This document shows, piece after piece, positions 36,101 to 43,700 of a stretch of 64,000 bases of DNA. The DNA is from Archangium primigenium (lineage in GTDB: Bacteria > Myxococcota > Myxococcia > Myxococcales > Myxococcaceae): contig NZ_JADWYI010000001.1 of the NCBI RefSeq assembly GCF_016904885.1, positions 9,295,224 to 9,359,223 of the forward strand. The letters are read 5' to 3'. Numbering within the stretch: position 1 is the stretch's first letter; every line of letters starts with the position of its first letter. The position numbers and the translations under genes are program-made. The notes beneath the pieces are model-generated. The model saw only the letters and a list, made by a program, of their open reading frames with translations, was not told the origin of the DNA and made no database searches.

Positions 36101-38303
36101 GGGGCGCGATGGTGTCCACGATGAAGGTGTTGGTGTTGGAGTCCACGCTCACGTTGCCCGCGGCATCCGCCGAGCGGGCCTTCACCGTGTGCGAGCCCTG
36201 GGAGAGGTCCGTCGCGGGCGTGAAGGTCCAGTTGCCCGCGGCATCGGCCTTGACCGTGGTCGGCTGGGCCACGCCGTCGAGGTAGACCGTCACCGTGCTG
36301 TTGGCCTCGGCCGTGCCCGTGATGGGAGGCCGCACCACCGTCACGTACGAGCCATTGGCCGGCGCCACCACCACCGGCGCCGGGGGCGCGATGGAGTCCA
36401 GGATGAACGTGTTGGTGTTGGAGTCCACGCTCACGTTGCCCGCCGCGTCACGCGACGTGGCCTTCACCGTGTGCGAGCCCTGCGAGAGATCCGCCGCGGG
36501 CGTGAAGGTCCAGTTGCCCGAGGCATTGGCCGTGACCGTGGTCGGCTGAGCCACGCCATCGATGTACACCGTCACCGTGCTGCCCGGCTCGGCGGTGCCC
36601 GTGATGGGAGGCCGCACCACCGTCACGTACGAGCCGTTGGCCGGAGCCACCACCACCGGCGCCGCCGGAGGCGTCGTGTCGACGGTGAAGGTGTTGGTCG
36701 CGCTCTTGGGGCTCTGGATGGCCTCCACTTCCGCCACCGCGTACACGGTGTGCGGCCCCTGGGCCAGGGGCGAGGAGAGCAGCAGCAGGTAGTTGCCCGC
36801 CCCATTGGAGGTGGTGCGACCCACTTCCACGCCGTCGATGTAGATGACCACCGGGGTGTTGGGCGCGGCCGTGCCCGTGATGTTGGGCAGGGGATTGTTG
36901 GTGAACGAGCCGTTGGCCGGCGTGGTCACCGTGGGCGCGGCGGGAATCACCAAGCCGCCCGTCACCGTGGTGACGTTGCCGATGGCACCCGCCTTCGCGC
37001 CGTAGGAAGGATCGGGGATGCCGGAGTTCTGCTGCGTTCCTGGGTTGCCGCCGCCCGAGGTCACCGGGCAGGTGCCGCCCGTGGCCGCCTGGTACAGCAC
37101 CCGGCCGCCACCACCACCACCGCCCGGGCCCACCTGATCACCGTTGGAGCTGCCACCCACGCCACCGGCGACGTTCACGGAACCGCACGCGGCCGTGCCC
37201 ACCAGGCGCAGGTAGATGGAACCACCCGCGCCGCCGCCGCTGCCCGCGTCCAGGGAGGTGCTAGACGCCAGGGCGCCCGAGGCATTAATGGAGCCCGTGC
37301 CCGTGAGCTGGCTGGCGCGGATGAAGATGGCACCACCGCCCCGCCCGCCCGCCTGACCCGTGCCGTCCGCGCTGTGGCCCGCGCCACCGCCACCGCCCAG
37401 GGACAGGCGACGCAGCAGTGAGTAGGTCAGCGCCGAGCCGCCTTGGCCGCCCACGTTCCGGCCGCCATCTCCAGCATCCGAGAGGCCACCCAGGCCGCCC
37501 GCGCCGAAGTTACCGCCGCCGCCGCCGCCCGACTTGTAGCAGACGCCGCCGCCACCGCCGTTGGCCACGTTGCCGCGGCCACCAAACGTCGCGCCAAAGC
37601 GCACGTTGGCGATGCCCTCGCCCTTCTGGCTACCCGAGGGCGGCGCCTCGTCCAGGCCCGTGCAGCCGAGGTTGCCGCTGTCGTCATCCAGGAACGCACC
37701 GCCCCGGAAGCCCAGCGAGCCGGCGTTGATCTGCCCGGCGTTGCTCACCGCGCCCGTGGCCAGGAAGGCGACCACGCCACCCGCGCCGCCGTTCCACGCC
37801 GCGGGGACGATCCGACCCGCCGGGCCCGTGATGGTCACCGTGGTGTACTCCGGCACGCGGATGACCTGGGTCACGTTCGCCGCGTAGGAGTTCACGAGCG
37901 CCGCCGTCAACGTCAGCGAGGAGCTCGACACCGCCGACAGCCGCGCGAACTCCCAGCGGCCCACGGCGTCATTGGAGAGGTCGATGGGCGTGGTGCCGCC
38001 CGAGCCGGGCACCGGCACGATGCCCGTGGTCTGCAGCACCATCACCAGGTCGCCCACCTTGAAGCCGGCGGCGTTGCCGATGACCGTGCCGATCGTGAGG
38101 GACGTGTCACCCGTGGCCAGCGGCGCCGTCACCGGCGCGTAGCTGTTGACGACGGTTCCAGACGCGGTGACCGACAGCGCGAGGTCACGCCCGGAGCCCA
38201 GGCCGAAGGAATCCGGCTCGGCCAGGGCCGCGGTCGAGCCCAGCAGCACGCACAGCGCGGCCGCGAGCCACTTCTTGAGGAGTCCAATCTTCATGTTCTT
38301 CAT
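33195..38303 (-). CDS. Giant Ig-repeat cell-surface protein with MYXO-CTERM anchor, AgmC-like
   Basis: 1702 residues. Signal peptide (KKWLAAALCVLLGSTAALAEP), a beta-helix/Gly-rich region to about residue 460 (many GGGGG runs), then about 13 Ig-like modules: eleven of one bacterial-Ig type (PPAPVVVAPANGSYV ... GTAE ... VYIDG ... AAGNWTFTP ... LTQGSHTV ... DAAGNVS) and two with a YEC...C disulfide (modules 11 and 13). The C-terminus is a MYXO-CTERM signal: GGGFGCAAT, hydrophobic helix, RRRRRS, so it should be processed at the Cys and surface-anchored. It resembles proteins annotated as AgmC (adventurous gliding) in myxobacteria; the name is from memory and uncertain. The OmpA/TSP3 gene lies directly upstream, 13 bp away, on the same strand. 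Confidence 0.88.
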   Translation of the reverse strand: MKNMKIGLLKKWLAAALCVLLGSTAALAEPDSFGLGSGRDLALSVTASGTVVNSYAPVTAPLATGDTSLTIGTVIGNAAGFKVGDLVMVLQTTGIVPVPGSGGTTPIDLSNDAVGRWEFARLSAVSSSSLTLTAALVNSYAANVTQVIRVPEYTTVTITGPAGRIVPAAWNGGAGGVVAFLATGAVSNAGQINAGSLGFRGGAFLDDDSGNLGCTGLDEAPPSGSQKGEGIANVRFGATFGGRGNVANGGGGGVCYKSGGGGGGNFGAGGLGGLSDAGDGGRNVGGQGGSALTYSLLRRLSLGGGGGAGHSADGTGQAGGRGGGAIFIRASQLTGTGSINASGALASSTSLDAGSGGGAGGSIYLRLVGTAACGSVNVAGGVGGSSNGDQVGPGGGGGGGRVLYQAATGGTCPVTSGGGNPGTQQNSGIPDPSYGAKAGAIGNVTTVTGGLVIPAAPTVTTPANGSFTNNPLPNITGTAAPNTPVVIYIDGVEVGRTTSNGAGNYLLLLSSPLAQGPHTVYAVAEVEAIQSPKSATNTFTVDTTPPAAPVVVAPANGSYVTVVRPPITGTAEPGSTVTVYIDGVAQPTTVTANASGNWTFTPAADLSQGSHTVKATSRDAAGNVSVDSNTNTFILDSIAPPAPVVVAPANGSYVTVVRPPITGTAEANSTVTVYLDGVAQPTTVKADAAGNWTFTPATDLSQGSHTVKARSADAAGNVSVDSNTNTFIVDTIAPPAPVVVAPANGSYVTVVRPAITGTAEANSTVTVYIDGVAQPTTVTANAAGNWTFTPSADLTQGSHTVKATSRDAAGNVSVDSNTNTFIIDSIAPPAPVVVTPANGSYVTTVRPVITGTAEANSTVTVYLDGVAQPTTVTANAAGNWTFTPSADLTQGSHTVKATSRDAAGNVSVDSNTNTFIIDSIAPPAPVVVTPANGSYVTTVRPVITGTAEANSTVTVYIDGAAQPTTVTADASGNWTFTPSADLTQGSHTVKVTSRDAAGNVSVDSNTNTFIIDSIAPPAPVVVAPANGSYVTTTLRPVITGTAEANSRVTVYIDGVAQPTTVTADASGNWSFTPSADLTQGSHTVKATSRDAAGNVSVDSNTNTFIIDTIAPLAPVVVAPADGSYATTPRPVITGTGEPGSTVTVYIDGVAQPDPVMVDASGNWSYTPQTDLTQGSHTVSASATDAAGNPSPASNTNTFTVDSIRPVAPVVVTPANNTYVTTARPVITGTAEANTTVTVYLDGVAQPVTVTADASGNWTFTPATDLTQGSHTVKVTSTDVAGNVSVDSNTNTFIIDSLAPAPPVVTAPANGATESARPTFRGTAEPGATVTVFVDGVAVGTVVADAAGNWSLPLPLGVADLVAGTHDVRASQVDLAGNTSTVSVANTFTVDTSLPTTVIVTKPPVLTNSDKATFTFDAITDWKPVTYECTLDTQPLAICPDTLVLDNLSEGSHTLTVVAVDSRGRKDPSPEVHTWVVDRTPPAAPVVVSPVKDEETSSTPVISGTAEPGSTVTVIIDGTVVGTTVTDAAGNWTFPTTTELTPGAHSVSARATDAAGNTGADSPSTGFTVPGGPTTVVPAPVITSGPEGTTTSRDARFEFGTTQPGVTYECSLDGAPFTACTSPQDYTGLAPGEHTFQVRTRDSAGNVSEPATRTWVVGSPTGDEADVAFLGGGFGCAATGGDASLVLLSLGTLMTLARRRRRS
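34400..36660 (-). repeat. Tandem 282-bp coding repeats of Ig modules
   Basis: The same 16-base anchor (ACGTACGAGCCGTTGG, or one base different) recurs at 35215, 35497, 35779, 36061, 36343 and 36625, exactly 282 bp (94 codons) apart. Flanking units (down to about 34400) are more diverged. The near-identical DNA between neighbouring units shows recent expansion or homogenisation, so copy number probably differs between strains and assemblies may collapse here. Confidence 0.9.
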
Positions 38304-38316
38304 TTCCTCGTCCGGC

Positions 38317-40209
38317 CTACTTCAGCTCTCGCTCGGGGGTCACGATGATGAAATCCACGCGCCGGTTGGCCGCGCGGCCCTGTTCCGTCTTGTTCGATTC
38401 GATGGGGCGGTCGGGCCCGAAGCCCTCGGCCTTGAGGCGAGAGGGGGTCACGCCCTTGCCGACGAGGTAGGTCTTCACCGCCTCGGCGCGCGCCAGCGAC
38501 AGCTTGCGGTTGGCCTCGGCGTTGCCGCGGTCATCGGTGTGTCCCTCGATGACCATCTGGTCCACCTCGGTGTGCTGGTTGAGGATCTGCGCCACCTGGT
38601 CGAGCATCTTGAAGGAGCGCGGCTGGATGACGGCCTTGCCGGTGGCGAAGAACACCTGCTCCTTGATCTCCAGCTTGCCCAGCTGGATGGCCACCAGCTG
38701 CTTCTTCTGCGCCGGGCAGCCCTGGTTGGCCGCGTCGCCCTTCTCCGCGGGGCAGTTGTCCACGTGGTCCGCCACGCCATCGCCATCCGAGTCCTTCACC
38801 GGGCAGCCGCGCAGCTCCGCCACGCCGGGCTCGGTGGGGCACTTGTCCGCCTCGTCGGGGATGCCGTCCTTGTCCGTGTCCTTCACCGGGCAGCCCTGAC
38901 GCTCGGCGGGGCCGGGCTCGGTGGGGCACTTGTCCGCCTCGTCGGGGATGCCGTCCTTGTCCGTGTCCTTCACCGGGCAGCCCTGGCGCGCGGCCGGGCC
39001 GGGCTCGGTGGGGCACTTGTCCGCCTCGTCGGGGATGCCGTCCTTGTCCGTGTCCTTCACCGGGCAGCCCAGACGCTCGGCGGGGCCGGGCTCGGTGGGG
39101 CACTTGTCCGCGTCGTCCGCGATGCCGTCCTTGTCCGTGTCCTTCACCGGGCAGCCCTGGCGCGAGGCCGGGCCGGGCTCGGTGGGGCACGTGTCCTGGC
39201 TGTCCAGGACGCCGTCGCCATCCGTGTCGCGCTCGGCGCTCGCCGGACGCTCGTCCGCGCCGCCCACGGCCACGCCCAGCAACAGGCGGAAGGTGGGGGT
39301 GCCCGGCGCGTTGCCGAAGCCGGGGCCGCCCAGGACGAAGCCCTCCACCGAGCGGCTCAGCGGCAGGCGCAGGCCCGCGAGCACCTCGAGCGCCTTGGAC
39401 TCGCGCGCGGACATCGGCAGGAAGCCGCGCACGTTGAGCTCCCCGCGCAGGCCCTCGCCCTGGGTGGCGAGCACCGCGCCCAGGCGCAGCTCGTTGCCCA
39501 GCTCGTCCTGCACCGTGGTGGGGTCCCCGAGCACCACCGAGGGGCGCACCAGCACGGCCGCCTCGGCCGCCGCGCGCAGCCAGCCGAAGCCGCGGCCCAC
39601 CATCAGCTTGGGGGTGATGCGCACGATGCCGTCGCGCGACAGCGCGTCCGCGCTGCCCACCGGCAGGCCCACGCCCAACTCGAGCGCCAGGTCCACCGGG
39701 GCGTCGCGCCGCTGGGCCAGCAGGCCGAGCCGCACGTGCGCCGAGGGCGTGCTCAGGCCGAAGCTGGCTGGCCGGCCCACGCCGTACGCCGACAGGTCAT
39801 CGCCGCGCTGCCACGCGACCAGCGGCAGCTGCGCGCCCACCTCCAACCACCGCATGGGCGCCCACGCCACCAACAGGTGCGCCATGGCCCGGTTGGACAC
39901 CACCCCGCCCAGTCGCGTGTCGTCGCGGTACAGGGAGAGGGGGTTGCGCTCGTAGTGGCCGAGCAAGGACAGCTTCACGCTCCCCTGGGGCAGGAGCTCG
40001 CCCGTGCCGAGCACCAGGGACCCCCGGCCGTTTGGATTGAGGTCCAATCGCTCCAGCTCGAACGAGGCCAGGCCCGCGGGCTGGGCGGAGACGGTGGAGG
40101 CGAGCAGCGTCGAAGCGGCGACGAGCAGGCCTTTCCAGGCCATCGCTCCTCGCGAGATACGTGCGCTGCGCATCGTCTCCCGGCAGGGAGACGCCTTGGT
40201 GTGGCTCAT
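38317..40209 (-). CDS. OmpA-family protein with thrombospondin type 3 repeats
   Basis: 630 residues from ATG 40209 (GGAG five bases upstream). ATG 40173 and ATG 40143 are alternatives; the last gives the cleanest signal peptide (MAWKGLLVAASTLLASTVSAQP) but its ribosome site is too close. A beta-barrel-like N-terminal part (about 45-330) is followed by six calcium-binding TSP3 repeats of 29 residues (DTDKDGIPDEADKCPTEPG pattern), then an OmpA peptidoglycan-binding domain (EGHTDDRGNAEANRKLSLARAEAV, ANRRVDFII). It should sit in the outer membrane and bind the cell wall. It is upstream of, and probably co-transcribed with, the Ig-repeat protein. Confidence 0.88.
   Translation of the reverse strand: MSHTKASPCRETMRSARISRGAMAWKGLLVAASTLLASTVSAQPAGLASFELERLDLNPNGRGSLVLGTGELLPQGSVKLSLLGHYERNPLSLYRDDTRLGGVVSNRAMAHLLVAWAPMRWLEVGAQLPLVAWQRGDDLSAYGVGRPASFGLSTPSAHVRLGLLAQRRDAPVDLALELGVGLPVGSADALSRDGIVRITPKLMVGRGFGWLRAAAEAAVLVRPSVVLGDPTTVQDELGNELRLGAVLATQGEGLRGELNVRGFLPMSARESKALEVLAGLRLPLSRSVEGFVLGGPGFGNAPGTPTFRLLLGVAVGGADERPASAERDTDGDGVLDSQDTCPTEPGPASRQGCPVKDTDKDGIADDADKCPTEPGPAERLGCPVKDTDKDGIPDEADKCPTEPGPAARQGCPVKDTDKDGIPDEADKCPTEPGPAERQGCPVKDTDKDGIPDEADKCPTEPGVAELRGCPVKDSDGDGVADHVDNCPAEKGDAANQGCPAQKKQLVAIQLGKLEIKEQVFFATGKAVIQPRSFKMLDQVAQILNQHTEVDQMVIEGHTDDRGNAEANRKLSLARAEAVKTYLVGKGVTPSRLKAEGFGPDRPIESNKTEQGRAANRRVDFIIVTPERELK
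38707..39228 (-). repeat. Six tandem 87-bp TSP3 coding repeats
   Basis: Six units of 87 bp encode DTDxDGxxDxxDxC...GCPVK. The middle units are nearly identical at DNA level; for instance CTTGTCCGCCTCGTCGGGG occurs at 38842 and 38929. Each unit carries a Ca2+-binding aspartate run and two cysteines. Repeat number is likely to vary. Confidence 0.9.
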
Positions 40210-40545
40210 GTGTTCTCCAGAAAGGGGTGCCCACGGATTCCCAACGACGGAATCCCCCCATGACGCGACGGGCAAGGAGTTGGGAAGGGAAATCGGCCCC
40301 GGTTCCCGGAAGAAGCGGGCCGTCAACACCCGGGCGCGGCGGAAGAATCCGCGCACCGACGGTGAGGCGTGCCCGCTCTCCCGCCCCTCGGAAGGACGAG
40401 GGCCGGAAGCAGACACCTCGTGAGGAACGTGGGGGAATGGGGCCTGGCTGCTCATTCGCTCAGCTGCAACCTCCTAATGCCCCGGAGAAGCGGAGGCAAA
40501 AGAATCGTTGCCAGCGGGGGCCGGGGGTGAGCACCCTGGGCGCGG
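40210..40545. promoter_or_regulatory. Divergent intergenic region with an inverted repeat
   Basis: 336 bp between the OmpA/TSP3 gene (minus) and a histidine kinase (plus), with no gene visible. A perfect 7-7-7 inverted repeat, GGATTCC-CAACGAC-GGAATCC (40235-40255), lies 26 bp from the OmpA-side start and is a candidate regulator site. No clear promoter can be named; the region must drive both genes. Confidence 0.5.
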
Positions 40546-42840
40546 ATGAAACTCGCGGGGCGAATCGGGTGCGGCGCGGCGCTCGGGCTGCTCGGGTGGG
40601 CGGTGAACCTGGCGGCCCTCGAGGTGCTGCCGGGCGTGCACCTGCTGCTCGGCCCGCTCATGGTGCTCGCGGCGGCCGTGCTGCTGGGCCCCTGGGCCGG
40701 AGGCGTGGCGGGCGCGGTGTCCGGCCTGCGCACGCTCGCCCTCTGGCAGCACCCCTGGGGGTGGTTGAACATCAGTCTGGAGGGCATGTTCGTGGGGGCG
40801 CTGCGCCGGCGCCTCACGCCGCTGATGGCGGACCTGCTCTACTGGTCCCTCAGCCCCCTGTACTTCGCCCTCACCTACTGGTTCGTGGAGGACATCCCCG
40901 TGCGGGGCGTGCTGGTGTCGGCGCTCAAGCAGGCGGTCAACGGGCTCCTGGCGGTGCTCACCCTCCAGGTGGTGTTGCTCGTGCCCGGCGTGCGCGGCCG
41001 GCTGCGGCCCCTCTTGCCGCCGCCGCTCGCGGAGGTGTCCGTGGGCCGCGCGTTCGGCACGGCGCTCACCCTGGGCGCGGTGGTGCCCATGCTGGTGCTC
41101 GGCGGGGCCGAGGGGCGCGAGCGCTACGAGTCCCAGTTGCGGCAGATGGACGACGGCAACCTGCACACCGCGCGCCTGGTGGCCAACGAGGTGGAGAGCA
41201 GCGTCGGGCACGTGACCCACGGGGTGAACCAGCTGGCGCGCACGCTCACCGCGGGCCTGTCCGCCACGGGGCAACTGCCCGGCGCGCGCTACCTCGAGGG
41301 CGAGCTGGACGCGCTCGTCACCTACTCGCCCGAGGTGCTCAGCGCCTACGTGGGCAGCCCCGAGGGCATCGCGCTCGCCTTCTCCCCGCGCAACGACCTG
41401 GCGGGCCAGCCGCTCGCGGGCCAGGACTTCTCGGACCGGCCCTACGTGGTCCGGGTGCGCCACGCCTCCCGGCCCCTGGTGAGCGACGTGCAGGAGGGGC
41501 GCGGGCGCCTCGCGGGGACGCTGGTGGTGGCGCTCGCCCCCATCCGCAACGCGGAGCGCTACGCGGGCTACGTGCTCGCCTCCATGGACCTGCCGCGGCT
41601 GCGCCAGTACGCGCGCGCGCAGGTGACGGACACCCTGCAGCGCATCCGCGTGCTCGACTCGCGCGGCGGCGTGGTGTTCGACTCGGCGCTCAAGGAGGAC
41701 ACGTCCTCGGGGCAGGCCGTCATCGACGCGGCGCTCGCGCGCGAGCAGAAGCGCGTGCCCAGCGGCGCCACGGGCACCTACGCGGCCGAGCACGACGCGG
41801 TGACCGCGGTGCGCGTGGGCACGCTGCACCACTTCGCCGTGGTGGAGGTGCCCTCGCTGGGCTGGCGCGTGCTGGTGGAGCAGCCCGGCGCGCGGCTGCA
41901 GAGCGAGGTGGAGCACGCCTACTTCAGCCTCCTGGGCACCATGGCGCTGGCCACGGCGTGCGCGGTGGCGCTGGCGTTCGCCTTCTCGCGCACCATCGTC
42001 GCCCCGGTGCAGGGCGTGTCCCACGCGGCGGCGCGGCAGGTGGCGGGGGACCGGGCGGCGCGCGCCACCGAGGCCGCCCTCAACGCGCCGCGCGAGCTGC
42101 GCCAGCTCGCCGAGACGTTCGACCAGATGACGGGCCAGCTCGCGCGGCAGCTGGAGGCCATCGAGCGCACCAGCCGGGAGAAGGACGCCTTTTTGTCCAT
42201 CGCCAGCCACGAGCTCAAGACGCCGCTCACCGCGCTCAAGGCCCACGTGCAGATGCTGCGGCGCAAGCTGGACGGCGCGCACGGCGAGCGCCTGGACAAC
42301 GTGAGCCGGCAGGTGGACCGGGTGACGCGCCTGGTGAACCAGATGCTGGACGCCTCGCAACTGGGCCTGGAGCAGTTGCCCCTGCACATGAGCCGCCTGG
42401 ACCTGAGCGAGGTGGTGCGCCATGTCGCCGAGACGCTCGTGGCCGCCTCGCCCCTGCACACGCTCCAGCTCACCCTGGAGCCCCTGGTGGGCGACTTCGA
42501 CGAGCTGCGCCTGGAGCAGGTGGTGCACAACCTGGTCTCCAACGCCATCAAGTACAGCCCCACCGGCGGCCTCATCGAGGTGCACACCCGCGCGCGCGAC
42601 GGCCAGGCCGAGCTGAGCGTGGCCGACCGGGGCCTGGGCCTGCGCGTGGAGGACGAGGAGCAGCTCTTCGGCCGCTTCAAGCGCGGCGACCGGCGCGAGG
42701 TGACGGGCATCTCCGGCCTGGGCGTGGGGCTGTACGTCTCGCGGGAGATCATCCGCCTGCACTCGGGCCGCATCACCCTGCGCTCGCGCGAGGGCGGCGG
42801 CGCCGTGGCCACCGTGTGGCTCCCCCTCCCCCCGCCGTGA
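40546..42840 (+). CDS. Membrane sensor histidine kinase: multi-TM, extracytoplasmic sensor, HisKA-HATPase
   Basis: 764 residues. About five to six N-terminal membrane helices (residues 1-150) resemble the 5TM receptor module of the LytS type (LGPLMVLAAAVLLGPWAGGVAGAVSGL, WLNISLEGMFVGALRRRL). A TM near 180 leads into a Cache-like periplasmic domain (about 200-460, with RNDLAGQPLAGQDFSDRPYV typical of dCache), a TM at about 465-485 and a HAMP-like segment. HisKA follows with H555 (IASHELKTPL), then HATPase (NLVSNAIKYS, DRGLGL, GLGVGLYV). It transduces an outside signal; the ligand is unknown and no response regulator is adjacent. Confidence 0.9.
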   Translation: MKLAGRIGCGAALGLLGWAVNLAALEVLPGVHLLLGPLMVLAAAVLLGPWAGGVAGAVSGLRTLALWQHPWGWLNISLEGMFVGALRRRLTPLMADLLYWSLSPLYFALTYWFVEDIPVRGVLVSALKQAVNGLLAVLTLQVVLLVPGVRGRLRPLLPPPLAEVSVGRAFGTALTLGAVVPMLVLGGAEGRERYESQLRQMDDGNLHTARLVANEVESSVGHVTHGVNQLARTLTAGLSATGQLPGARYLEGELDALVTYSPEVLSAYVGSPEGIALAFSPRNDLAGQPLAGQDFSDRPYVVRVRHASRPLVSDVQEGRGRLAGTLVVALAPIRNAERYAGYVLASMDLPRLRQYARAQVTDTLQRIRVLDSRGGVVFDSALKEDTSSGQAVIDAALAREQKRVPSGATGTYAAEHDAVTAVRVGTLHHFAVVEVPSLGWRVLVEQPGARLQSEVEHAYFSLLGTMALATACAVALAFAFSRTIVAPVQGVSHAAARQVAGDRAARATEAALNAPRELRQLAETFDQMTGQLARQLEAIERTSREKDAFLSIASHELKTPLTALKAHVQMLRRKLDGAHGERLDNVSRQVDRVTRLVNQMLDASQLGLEQLPLHMSRLDLSEVVRHVAETLVAASPLHTLQLTLEPLVGDFDELRLEQVVHNLVSNAIKYSPTGGLIEVHTRARDGQAELSVADRGLGLRVEDEEQLFGRFKRGDRREVTGISGLGVGLYVSREIIRLHSGRITLRSREGGGAVATVWLPLPPP

Positions 42841-42871
42841 GCCCCGTCCCCCCGCCGGGGATGGCGCTCTT

Positions 42872-42890
42872 GATTCTGATATTCATTCTC
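42872..42890. promoter_or_regulatory. Fur box upstream of the HmuY-like gene
   Basis: GATTCTGATATTCATTCTC matches the classical 19-bp Fur consensus GATAATGATAATCATTATC at 15 of 19 positions. It stands out as an AT-rich island in this DNA, 30 bp upstream of the lipoprotein start. Iron-dependent repression of the downstream pair is the natural reading. Confidence 0.72.
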
Positions 42891-42920
42891 AACTACAACC
42901 CACCGCCCGGAGGGTGACAC

Positions 42921-43700
42921 ATGAAGCAGGGCAACGAGAAGCGGCGGGTGTGGCGGGGCGGACTGCGGCTGGTGGGCGTGCTGGCGCTGGGCGCGTGTGG
43001 GCCGGCGGAGGAGCCGAAGCAGGAGGAGCCGGTGCCCGCGGCGCGGTGCGAGAAGCGACAGACGGTGGCGTGCGCGGAGCAGGGCATCGACCGGCTGAGC
43101 CTGCGCACGGTGGCGTCCGCGGGCGAGGTGCGCGAGGTGGGCACGACGGCGGGCGAGTTCCACACGTACGTGGACGGCCGGGCCGGGGGCACTGACGCAC
43201 CCCAGTCCTATACCTACGCGCGCTTCACGCCCCAAGGCCTGGAGCGGCTGAACCTGGACGATCAGGCGGCGCTCGGCTCGGGGGACTGGGACATCGCGCT
43301 GCGCCGCTTCGTCATCCGCACCAACGGCGGCGTGTCCGGCCCGTCCTGCACCACGGTGGCCCAGACGCCCGAGGGCACGACGTTCGAGTCGGTGAAGGCG
43401 GTGGACGGGGCCTGGGCGTTCAAGGCCGAGGACTACTACTCCGAGAGCTGCGCGTTCACGGGAGACGCGTGGGGCCTGGGCTCTCCGGCCACGCGCCTGG
43501 GCTCGTTCTGGGACTACCAGAGCTGCCTGGCCATGACGGGCCACGTCTACGTGCTGCGGCTGGCGGATGGCCGGCACGTGAAGCTGCAGGTGACGGAGTA
43601 CTACGAGCCGGAGCCCCAGCGCGCGTGCAACGAGACGGGCAAGGTGACCCAGCCCAGCGGCGCGGCGCAGTTCCGGGTGCGGTGGACGTTCCTGCCTTGA
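42921..43700 (+). CDS. HmuY-family haem-binding-type lipoprotein
   Basis: 259 residues. Lipobox LALGAC (Cys26) gives a membrane-anchored lipoprotein. The HmuY-like core includes DWDIALRRFVIRTNGGVSGPSC, WAFKAEDYYSESC and HVYVLRLADGRHVKLQVTEYY. HmuY proteins capture haem outside the cell; the haem ligands cannot be confirmed by eye. The ribosome site GGAGGG is seven bases from ATG 42921, and a Fur box lies just upstream. The stop overlaps the TTG start of the next gene. No TonB receptor is in the window. Confidence 0.82.
   Translation: MKQGNEKRRVWRGGLRLVGVLALGACGPAEEPKQEEPVPAARCEKRQTVACAEQGIDRLSLRTVASAGEVREVGTTAGEFHTYVDGRAGGTDAPQSYTYARFTPQGLERLNLDDQAALGSGDWDIALRRFVIRTNGGVSGPSCTTVAQTPEGTTFESVKAVDGAWAFKAEDYYSESCAFTGDAWGLGSPATRLGSFWDYQSCLAMTGHVYVLRLADGRHVKLQVTEYYEPEPQRACNETGKVTQPSGAAQFRVRWTFLP

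Noticed and set aside
34400-36660. 282-bp repeats considered as a mobile or satellite element
   Set aside because: They are in-frame protein modules of 94 codons within a single ORF.
33405-37421. 1338-residue plus-strand frame over the Ig repeats
   Set aside because: It mirrors the repeat structure of the real minus-strand gene; the periodicity is inherited and the residues (RRGREGPVARG repeated) have no fold signature.
38707-39228. Regular 87-bp repeats considered as a CRISPR array
   Set aside because: There are no variable spacers; every unit encodes the same calcium-binding TSP3 module in frame.
40210-40455. Upstream extension of the OmpA/TSP3 gene to 40455
   Set aside because: The added residues lack coding character and would bury the signal peptide; a ribosome site supports a start at 40209.
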